DNA of 8,269 nucleotides from Fimenecus sp052273845 (lineage in GTDB: Bacteria; Bacillota; Clostridia; Oscillospirales; Acutalibacteraceae): assembly GCA_052273845.1 (NCBI GenBank), contig DAVZHM010000082.1:1-8269 (forward strand), read 5' to 3'. Below, in pieces: positions 1 to 4,692 of the stretch. Made by a program: the position numbers and the translations under genes. Numbering within the stretch: position 1 is the stretch's first letter; each line of letters opens with the position of its first letter. Under the pieces are notes generated by a model that searched no databases, was not told the origin of the DNA, and saw only the letters and a list, made by a program, of their open reading frames with translations.

Positions 1-2154
1 ATTTCGCACTTGCGTTTCGGCGACAAACCGATTAAGAGCCCCTATTACATTAATAAGGCAGACTTCGTGGCTTGCCACAACCCGTCCTATATTGAAAAAG
101 GCTTCAAAATGGTGCAGGATGTAAAACCCGGCGGCGTATTCCTCATCAACTGCCAGTGGGATGCAGCAGAACTTGCTGAAAAGATGAATGCTGAAACCAA
201 GCAGTACATTGCGAAAAACAACATTCAGCTTTACACCGTGAACGCGATTGACCTCGCGGCACAAATCGGCTTGGGCAAACGCACCAACACCGTTTTGCAG
301 TCTGCGTTCTTCTCGCTTTCCAAAGTGCTTCCCGAAGCAGAAGCGATTGGCTATATGAAAGAAAAAGCCCAGAAGTTCATGAAGAAGGGCAAAGAAATCG
401 TTGAAATGAACGAAAAAGCCATCGACGCGGGTGCTTCGGCTTATGTGAAGATTGATGTTCCGGCTTCTTGGGCAGATGCGACGGATACCGTTGCCGCACA
501 GAGCGAAAACGGCCCCGCAAAACTCGTGAAGATGGTCGACAACATTATGAAACCCGTCGGCAAAATGGACGGCGATGCGCTTCCCGTATCCGTATTCGTT
601 GACCATGCAGACGGTACATTCGAGCAGGGCGCTGCGGCGTATGAAAAACGCGGCGTAGCAGTTATGGTTCCCGAGTGGGACGGCAGCACCTGCGCACAGT
701 GCAACAAGTGCTCCTATGTTTGCCCGCACGCAACCATTCGTCCGTATGCATTGAATGCTGAAGAAGCGGCGGCGGCACCGGAAGTTGCCACCATCGTGGA
801 CAAAAAAGGTAAAGGCAAAGATGTTTACAAATACACCATGGCAGTTTCGCCGATGGATTGTATGGGTTGCGGCGTTTGTATCGGCGTTTGCCCGACCAAC
901 TCCTTGAAGATGGTTCCGCGTGAATCGCAGGATGCAAAACAGGCAGCATTCGATTACATGGTTTCCAATGTATCTGTAAAAGAAGATTTGGCAAACAACA
1001 CCGTAATCGGCAGCCAGTTCAAAACTCCGCTTCTTGAGTTCTCCGGCTCCTGCGCAGGCTGTGCAGAAACCTCTTATGCAAGACTTATCACCCAATTGTT
1101 CGGTGATAGAATGTATATCTCCAACGCGACCGGTTGTTCGTCCATTTGGGGCGGCCCCGCGGCAACTTCGCCGTACACCGTCAACAAGGAAGGCCACGGT
1201 CCCGCATGGGCAAACTCCCTGTTCGAGGACAACGCAGAGCACGGCTTCGGTATGTACCTCGGCCAGAATGCCATCCGCAACCGCTTGATTGATGAAGTAA
1301 AGCAGATTGCAGAAGGCGACAAAGCACCGGAAGATGTCAAAGCAGCTTGCGTGGCATATCTTGATTCCGTCAATGACGGCGAAAAGAATACCCCCGCTGC
1401 CAAGGCATTGGTTGCAGCACTCGAAGGCTTCGACTGCGATTGCGACGCACGCAAAGACATTCTCGAGAACAAAGAATACCTCTCCAAGAAGTCCGTATGG
1501 ATCTTCGGCGGCGACGGTTGGGCATATGACATCGGCTTCGGCGGCGTAGACCATGTTCTTGCAACGGGCGAAGATGTCAACATCATGGTATTCGATACCG
1601 AAGTGTACTCCAACACAGGCGGTCAGGCTTCCAAGGCTTCCAACATCGGTCAGGTTGCACAGTTCGCAGCCGCCGGTAAAGCGATTGCCAAGAAGAGCCT
1701 TGCCGAAATCGCAATGAGCTATGGCTATGTCTATGTTGCACAGATTGCTATGGGCGCTGACCAAAATCAGACCATCAAAGCCATCACCGAAGCAGAGGCA
1801 TATCACGGCCCGTCCATCATCATCGCTTACGCACCTTGCGAAATGCACTCCATCAAGGGCGGCATGACCAACTGCCAGGCAGAGATGAAGAAGGCTGTGG
1901 ATTGCGGTTATTGGAATATGTTCCGTTACAACCCCGCACTCAAAGCAGAGGGCAAGAACCCCTTCACCGTAGACAGCAAGGAAGGCTCCGAGAGCTACCG
2001 TGCGTTCATTATGAACGAAGCGCGTTACTCCTCGCTGACCCGTTCCTTCCCCGAAAGAGCAGAGGTTCTGTTCCGGCAGGCGGAGGAAACCGCAAAGGCA
2101 AGATACAATCACTTGCAGAGACTCAAAGCGCTGTATGCGCCCGATGCGGAATAA
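1..2154 (+). CDS. nifJ: Pyruvate:ferredoxin (flavodoxin) oxidoreductase, C-terminal 717 residues (5' end outside window)
   Basis: PFOR oxidatively decarboxylates pyruvate with CoA to acetyl-CoA and CO2, reducing ferredoxin, in the cytoplasm. The reading frame is open from base 1, so the gene begins upstream; single-chain PFORs are about 1,170-1,190 residues, so roughly 40% is missing. In order, the visible part holds the end of the gamma (domain III) region, a ferredoxin-like domain with two 4Fe-4S motifs (CxxCxxCxxxCP coded from 691 and from 859), and the thiamine diphosphate domain. The latter has the CAGC pair at 1051-1062 plus the Cys of NATGCSS (proximal cluster ligands in the family), the TPP/Mg2+ motif GGDGWAYDIG at 1507-1536 and the NTGGQ motif just after. 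No frameshift or missing ligand is seen. The stop TAA is followed 33 bp later by a strong terminator, so it ends its transcript. Family assignment is secure; the symbol is by convention (also por). Confidence 0.97.
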   Translation: MSHLRFGDKPIKSPYYINKADFVACHNPSYIEKGFKMVQDVKPGGVFLINCQWDAAELAEKMNAETKQYIAKNNIQLYTVNAIDLAAQIGLGKRTNTVLQSAFFSLSKVLPEAEAIGYMKEKAQKFMKKGKEIVEMNEKAIDAGASAYVKIDVPASWADATDTVAAQSENGPAKLVKMVDNIMKPVGKMDGDALPVSVFVDHADGTFEQGAAAYEKRGVAVMVPEWDGSTCAQCNKCSYVCPHATIRPYALNAEEAAAAPEVATIVDKKGKGKDVYKYTMAVSPMDCMGCGVCIGVCPTNSLKMVPRESQDAKQAAFDYMVSNVSVKEDLANNTVIGSQFKTPLLEFSGSCAGCAETSYARLITQLFGDRMYISNATGCSSIWGGPAATSPYTVNKEGHGPAWANSLFEDNAEHGFGMYLGQNAIRNRLIDEVKQIAEGDKAPEDVKAACVAYLDSVNDGEKNTPAAKALVAALEGFDCDCDARKDILENKEYLSKKSVWIFGGDGWAYDIGFGGVDHVLATGEDVNIMVFDTEVYSNTGGQASKASNIGQVAQFAAAGKAIAKKSLAEIAMSYGYVYVAQIAMGADQNQTIKAITEAEAYHGPSIIIAYAPCEMHSIKGGMTNCQAEMKKAVDCGYWNMFRYNPALKAEGKNPFTVDSKEGSESYRAFIMNEARYSSLTRSFPERAEVLFRQAEETAKARYNHLQRLKALYAPDAE

Positions 2155-2187
2155 TCTCGCATTTGCAAATCGCATAACCTAAACAAA

Positions 2188-2226
2188 ACCACCGAAGTCG
2201 GTATATCCGATTTCGGTGGTTTTTTC
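2188..2226 (+). terminator. Rho-independent terminator of nifJ, probably bidirectional
   Basis: A 14-bp stem (ACCACCGAAGTCGG paired with CCGATTTCGGTGGT, one G-U pair) with a 5-nt TATAT loop is followed on the plus strand by TTTTTT. On the minus strand the same hairpin is followed by TTTTGTTT, so it can also end the convergent trmO transcript, whose stop is 74 bp away. Confidence 0.93.
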
Positions 2227-2293
2227 TGTTGTGTATTAGATGTTGACGCTTTGAAATAGGGTAGGGTTCTTCACTTGTTCCCCACCAAGCGGT

Positions 2294-2977
2294 TTATTCC
2301 ACCCCTTGCACGGTCAGTATACCGTTTTCCACGGTGAATTTTACCGTCAACCCCGCAAAAGAAAACCCGTATACGCGTGCGCTGTCCGCCTGATACGCAG
2401 GACGCGGGTCTTGTGCCAAAACGCGCAGTAACGCCGTGCGTTTTTCTTCGGGCACTTTCAAAATCAGATTTTCGGGGAAATCTACTTTCAAAATATCCTC
2501 TTTGCTTTGCAACGCGAAACCGCCCGTGGCATTCGGTATGCTGTCGGCATAGGGGAGATACGGCTTAATGTCCAAAATCGGCGTGCCGTCCATCAAATCC
2601 GCCCCCGCCACATACAAAACCGGGGCGTTTTGTGCTGTATAGTCAATTTTCAAAAGCCGTACACAGGAAAGTCCGATGTTGTTCGGGCGAAACGGCGAAC
2701 GCGTTGCAAAAACACCCATTCGCTTGTTGCCGCCTAAACGCGGCGGGCGTACCGTCGGCGACCACGGCTTTTCGGCACATTCCGAAAACTGCCACAAAAG
2801 CCACAGGTGCGAGTATCCTTCTAACCCGCGAAATGCGTCAAAATTTCTGTATTCCGGCTCAAAAACTACGGCGGCTTGCAGTTCGTCAATGATGCCGCTT
2901 TGCCGCGGAATGCCGAATTTCTCGGGAAAATCGCTTTGTATGTGCGCAATCGCGCGCATCAAAATTTCGTTTGCCAT
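2294..2977 (-). CDS. trmO: tRNA (N6-threonylcarbamoyladenosine(37)-N6)-methyltransferase TrmO
   Basis: TrmO (older names TsaA, YaeB) uses S-adenosylmethionine to methylate t6A at position 37 of tRNAs reading ACN codons, a fine-tuning anticodon-loop modification. The 227-residue product has the family's conserved blocks: GIPRQSG near residues 21-27, GLEGYSHLWLLWQFSE around 52-67, NKRMGVFATRSPFRPN around 84-99 (the SAM-site signature), the DLMDGTPILDIKPYLPYADS block, and the C-terminal DPRPAYQ followed by a short beta-rich domain. Length fits the family (about 230). An in-frame GTG at 2989 would add four residues, but the GGAG box lies within those codons, six bases before the ATG at 2977, so the ATG is the likelier start. 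The upstream TfoX-like gene ends 18 bp before it, implying one transcript. The nearby tRNA-Leu(UAA) is not an expected substrate. Confidence 0.93.
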   Translation of the reverse strand: MANEILMRAIAHIQSDFPEKFGIPRQSGIIDELQAAVVFEPEYRNFDAFRGLEGYSHLWLLWQFSECAEKPWSPTVRPPRLGGNKRMGVFATRSPFRPNNIGLSCVRLLKIDYTAQNAPVLYVAGADLMDGTPILDIKPYLPYADSIPNATGGFALQSKEDILKVDFPENLILKVPEEKRTALLRVLAQDPRPAYQADSARVYGFSFAGLTVKFTVENGILTVQGVE

Positions 2978-2995
2978 ATTTATCTCCACTTTTGC

Positions 2996-3316
2996 CTATT
3001 TTTTCTTTTTGGGTTTCGGTGCCGGCAATTCATCATACATTGCTTGAAATAATGCGGTCAAAAAGGCTTTGTCATCCACATCTTCCACCAACAGCATTTC
3101 CTTTGCACCCTCGTACGGTGACTCGAACGGCGCGTTCGGAAGCATGGCATTTGCGGCGGGCACGGGTTTTACGAGCAGTCGGTCATCGCAAATATATGCC
3201 GCGATTTTGCCGCGGTAATATAAGATGTATTCGCTCATCATTTGCCGATGCGTAATTTCCGAGAGGTCCGACAACTGCTCTAAAATAAACAAAAGATATG
3301 TTTTGCTCGATGCCAT
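2996..3316 (-). CDS. TfoX N-terminal domain protein (stand-alone, 106 aa)
   Basis: This is a small single-domain protein of the TfoX/Sxy N-terminal family. The diagnostic stretches are LSEITHRQMMSEYILYYRGK (residues about 18-37), ICDDRLLVKP, PYEGAKEMLLVEDVDD and FLTALFQAMYDELP, ending in a lysine-rich tail (PAPKPKKKK). In gammaproteobacteria TfoX/Sxy activates competence genes, but those proteins also carry a C-terminal domain that is absent here. The function of the short clostridial version is not established, and a competence role should not be assumed. It is first in a two-gene minus-strand unit with trmO, 18 bp apart. The RBS is modest (purine run GGGAAGTGGG just upstream of ATG). I find no convincing -35/-10 upstream. 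The family call is firm; the cellular role is unknown. Confidence 0.88.
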   Translation of the reverse strand: MASSKTYLLFILEQLSDLSEITHRQMMSEYILYYRGKIAAYICDDRLLVKPVPAANAMLPNAPFESPYEGAKEMLLVEDVDDKAFLTALFQAMYDELPAPKPKKKK

Positions 3317-3709
3317 TTTCCCACTTCCCGATGTTCGGTTTCTCGCTTTGTATGCTCCGAATAACTGTTTAACATAGGATTTGTATACTTGCCTTGTAGA
3401 ATTTTAACATACCGATTTGAAAATGTCTACACAGTACCCGCCAACTCCGCCTCGTCGATTCCGATGTGATTTGTTGTGGGTAAGGAAGTTAAACCACTAC
3501 GCGAATTTTCCGATTTGTGCGTTGGGGGAATATCCTCGCGGGCGGGGGTGGAACCATGTCCCTACGCGTATGCTTCATTTGGTGCGTAGGGGGCGGCGAC
3601 TCGACGCCCCGAAAATTTAGCAGAAAATGAATTTGATTATCAATCCCGTAGGGGAGATTCGCAAATCGCCCGCAAATTCTACAAAATGTGCGTTTCATAC
3701 GCCCGCCAA
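3317..3709. other. Gene-free intergenic stretch
   Basis: About 390 bp between the TfoX-like gene and the tRNA-Leu terminator. Possible reading frames here have no RBS, no recognisable protein family and run through inverted repeats, so I call none coding. The left third is AT-rich and should hold the promoter of the minus-strand tfoX-like/trmO unit, but only weak hexamers are visible. It has a direct repeat TTTAACATA at 3368-3376 and 3403-3411. The right part (about 3515-3675) is a run of G-rich inverted-repeat elements, listed separately. Confidence 0.7.
3515..3675. repeat. Cluster of G-rich dispersed-type intergenic repeat elements with inverted repeats
   Basis: Three related units start with GTAGGGG or GTTGGGG and end in a C-rich or G-rich complement: around 3519-3545 (GCGTTGGGGG, degenerate), 3584-3611 (GCGTAGGGGGCG ... 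CGCCCCG, 6-bp GGGGCG/CGCCCC arms at 3590-3595 and 3605-3610) and 3645-3673 (CCCGTAGGGGAGATT CGCA AATCGCCCGC, eight-position stem with one mismatch). An outer pair CCCTACGC (3560-3567) and GCGTAGGG (3584-3591) frames the middle unit. From memory, GTAGGGGCGATT-type intergenic palindromes are scattered in many clostridial genomes, so this looks like a small decayed array of such elements. No coding capacity or target-site duplication is visible. Confidence 0.5.
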
Positions 3710-3748
3710 ACAAAAAAGAAAGCCCGCCTTGCCAAAAGACAAGGCGGG
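3710..3748 (-). terminator. Rho-independent terminator of tRNA-Leu
   Basis: Read on the minus strand, a perfect 9-bp stem (CCCGCCTTG with CAAGGCGGG, 8-nt loop TCTTTTGG) is followed by CTTTCTTTTTTG. It starts six bases after the CCA end of the tRNA. Confidence 0.92.
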
Positions 3749-3753
3749 ATTCT

Positions 3754-3840
3754 TGGTGCCGCTGACCGGACTTGAACCGGTACGGTGTTGCCACCGAGGG
3801 ATTTTAAGTCCCTTGCGTCTGCCGATTTCGCCACAGCGGC
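3754..3840 (-). tRNA. tRNA-Leu (anticodon UAA), CCA encoded
   Basis: Minus-strand cloverleaf of 87 nt. The acceptor stem is GCCGCTG with CAGCGGC, discriminator A, and an encoded 3' CCA. The anticodon stem AGGGA/TCCCT closes the loop CTTAAAA, giving anticodon TAA, which decodes UUA/UUG. The long variable arm (GGTGGC AACA CC-type hairpin) marks a class II tRNA, and the T arm has GGTTCAAGTCC. It is a single tRNA with its own promoter and terminator. A plus-strand reading frame across it is a shadow of the tRNA. Confidence 0.97.
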
Positions 3841-3859
3841 GCGTTTTGCGCGCTACATT

Positions 3860-3888
3860 ATTATAGTCAAAATCCGTTCGCTTGTCAA
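3860..3888 (-). promoter_or_regulatory. Consensus sigma-A promoter of tRNA-Leu
   Basis: On the minus strand TTGACA (3888-3883) and TATAAT (3865-3860) are separated by exactly 17 bp: both hexamers are perfect. The expected start lies near 3853, giving a leader of about 13 nt before the mature tRNA 5' end. This fits strong constitutive stable-RNA expression. Confidence 0.94.
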
Positions 3889-3910
3889 TGAAAACTTTTT
3901 TGCTTTTTGA

Positions 3911-3951
3911 TTGTATTCCGCCCCGAAATGTGTTATCCTAATTGTATACAA
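3911..3951 (+). promoter_or_regulatory. Probable extended -10 promoter with palindrome at the start site of the FakA-like small gene
   Basis: TGTTATCCT at 3931-3939 is an extended -10 (TG plus TATCCT), with a weak -35 TTGTAT at 3911-3916, 17 bp away. A perfect 10-bp palindrome TTGTATACAA (3942-3951) sits over the predicted transcription start, where a repressor would act. It diverges from the tRNA-Leu promoter. The promoter is moderately supported; the operator role is inference. Confidence 0.5.
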
Positions 3952-3970
3952 ACAGAAAGGAATTGAAATT

Positions 3971-4222
3971 ATGTTAGAATACCGTTACGATACCCAATTG
4001 CTTATCGAGGGCGAGGATTTGGACGAGGACGAAATCCACGACTATTTCACCGAGCATTTTAAAGGCGATTGCCTTTTGGCGGTGGGCGATGAGGATTTGA
4101 TTAAAATCCACTATCATACCAACGAACCGTGGCTTGTGTTGGAGTATTGCTCCACCTTGGGCGAAATTTTCGACATCGTGGTGGAGGATATGGACCGTCA
4201 GGAACGCGGGCTGAAAGGGTAA
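3971..4222 (+). CDS. Small protein equivalent to an internal FakA (DAK2/YloV-type) segment, 83 aa
   Basis: The start ATG follows AGGA (3958-3961) with a 9-base gap; frame further upstream has no RBS. The product reads YRYDTQLLIEGE at residues 4-15, then GDCLLAVGDEDLIKIHYHTN around 34-53 and a LGEIFDIVVEDMDRQ ending. This follows, in order, the stretch of the bacterial fatty-acid kinase subunit FakA (YloV, 'DAK2 domain' family, about 550 aa) that typically reads GYCTE...GDSL.VV.DD..VKVHVHT...YGEL..I..ENM..Q. The kinase domain and the C-terminal domain are both absent. FakA phosphorylates fatty acids held by FakB; a fragment without the ATP domain cannot be a kinase. The HxHT motif is kept, but the family Cys in GYCTE is Asp here. 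The protein is very acidic. It has its own promoter and sits upstream of the M-box/mgtE unit. It could be a stand-alone domain family or a decayed relic; the intact frame, good RBS and conserved core favour a real gene. Function unknown. Confidence 0.82.
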   Translation: MLEYRYDTQLLIEGEDLDEDEIHDYFTEHFKGDCLLAVGDEDLIKIHYHTNEPWLVLEYCSTLGEIFDIVVEDMDRQERGLKG

Positions 4223-4257
4223 TTCGCAGAAAAATTTGTAAAATTCGTCGAATTCTC

Positions 4258-4286
4258 TTGACAACCAAAGCACATCGGTTCATAAT
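4258..4286 (+). promoter_or_regulatory. Sigma-A promoter of the M-box/mgtE transcript
   Basis: TTGACA (4258-4263) and CATAAT (4281-4286) are separated by 17 bp. The predicted start near 4293 is just upstream of the M-box aptamer, as expected for a riboswitch leader. No terminator is seen between the upstream small gene and this promoter, so some read-through is possible. Confidence 0.88.
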
Positions 4287-4300
4287 AGCAAATGCAAAAA

Positions 4301-4454
4301 ACATATCGGTAGGTAAGGCTCCCACAGGGATACGGGCTGCTGCCGCGAAACGGTGGAGACACCGTCAGCAGGTCAACAGGTCACATCGACCGTAAGGTGT
4401 GATTTAACGCAGTTTCATTGCCCTCTGAAGCTAAAGCTTGAACGAAGTTATAGT
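4301..4454 (+). promoter_or_regulatory. M-box (ykoK leader) Mg2+ riboswitch aptamer
   Basis: The leader carries the conserved M-box blocks in order: GGTAGGTAAGGCTCC, GGGATACGGGCTGCTGCC, GAAACGGTGGAGACACCGTC, GGTCAACAGGTCA, ATCGACCGTAAGGTGTGATT, AACGCAG and GCTAAAGC near the 3' end. A short P1 can be drawn between ACATATCG at the 5' edge and CGAAGTTATAGT at the 3' edge, with small internal loops. It lies between a sigma-A promoter and a terminator upstream of mgtE, the classic M-box arrangement. Mg2+ binding compacts the RNA and favours termination, so mgtE is made when Mg2+ is low. Outer boundaries are approximate. Confidence 0.95.
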
Positions 4455-4463
4455 ATACGCTTG

Positions 4464-4502
4464 GCGCATACCGTCTTTTCGTTCGGCGGTATGCGCTTTT
4501 TT
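4464..4502 (+). terminator. Riboswitch-controlled intrinsic terminator (M-box expression platform)
   Basis: A perfect 10-bp stem GCGCATACCG (4464-4473) with CGGTATGCGC (4487-4496) and 13-nt loop is followed by TTTTTT. A competing hairpin is visible: GTATACGC (4453-4460) can pair with GCGCATAC (4464-4471), one mismatch and a 3-nt loop. It would sequester the terminator's left arm and shares bases with the 3' strand of P1, so it is a candidate antiterminator. The terminator is clear; the antiterminator is inference. Confidence 0.92.
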
Positions 4503-4532
4503 ACTGAAATTTCAATTTGTGAGGTGAAAATA

Positions 4533-4622
4533 ATGGACACAGGAAGCGCGATAAGTGCAGAACCTAACCCTCCGCGATCTACGCAGAGTGAAAACGCGGC
4601 TTTTTGTGCCGTTGTTTTCTGA
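4533..4622 (+). CDS. 29-codon leader ORF between M-box and mgtE with an Glu-Pro-Asn-Pro-Pro run
   Basis: An ATG preceded by GAGGTG at a 6-base gap (as good an RBS as any gene here) opens 29 codons ending TGA, 70 bp before mgtE. The peptide starts MDTGSAISAEPNPPRST and ends in a hydrophobic AAFCAVVF. It is only transcribed when polymerase passes the M-box terminator, that is at low Mg2+. The E10-P11-N12-P13-P14 run resembles the acidic/proline-rich N terminus of MgtL, the leader peptide of enterobacterial mgtA, where such codons weaken or stall the ribosome and report Mg2+ or proline status. There is no sequence homology claim: the parallel is in position and composition. A weak GC hairpin overlaps codons 14-24. 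Alternatively it could be a small Mg2+-stress protein, or chance. Confidence 0.55.
   Translation: MDTGSAISAEPNPPRSTQSENAAFCAVVF
4572..4605 (+). promoter_or_regulatory. Possible second attenuator hairpin inside the leader ORF (weak)
   Basis: CCGCG (4572-4576) can pair with CGCGG (4595-4599) across an 18-nt loop, followed by CTTTTT. The stem is only 5 bp, so on its own it is a poor terminator. Its left arm coincides with the second Pro of the Pro-Pro pair (codon 14) and Arg15, so a ribosome paused there would mask it. Confidence 0.25.
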
Positions 4623-4692
4623 AAATCGGTTTTGTGCTTTGTTTCCTATTGAAAGCCCCGTTTGGGCAAACTGAAATTAGGAGGGAAACAAG

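Noticed and set aside
441..1616. Several long frames inside nifJ on both strands
   Set aside because: All overlap the unambiguous PFOR reading frame and lack RBS and family motifs.
2231..2262. TTGACG in the nifJ-trmO gap as a promoter
   Set aside because: No acceptable -10 hexamer at 16-18 bp and no plus-strand gene downstream.
2996..3316. Competence regulator role (TfoX/Sxy) for the small protein
   Set aside because: Only the N-terminal domain is present and no competence genes are in the window; the name describes the fold, not the function.
3368..3411. Direct repeat TTTAACATA twice, 35 bp apart, before the tfoX-like gene
   Set aside because: AT-rich 9-mer in an AT-rich promoter region; no palindromy or link to a known regulator, so chance is likely.
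3417..3620. Possible small genes in the 3417-3794 gap on either strand
   Set aside because: No ribosome binding site, no family resemblance, biased composition caused by G-rich inverted repeats.
3627..3866. Plus-strand reading frame with the sequence GLEPVRCCHRGILSPLRLPI
   Set aside because: It is the antisense translation of the tRNA-Leu gene, a well-known false protein; the frame also crosses a terminator and the tRNA promoter.
4353..4532. Longer version of the leader ORF beginning inside the M-box
   Set aside because: That frame has no RBS and runs through the aptamer and terminator; only the segment from the ATG at 4533 has a proper RBS.
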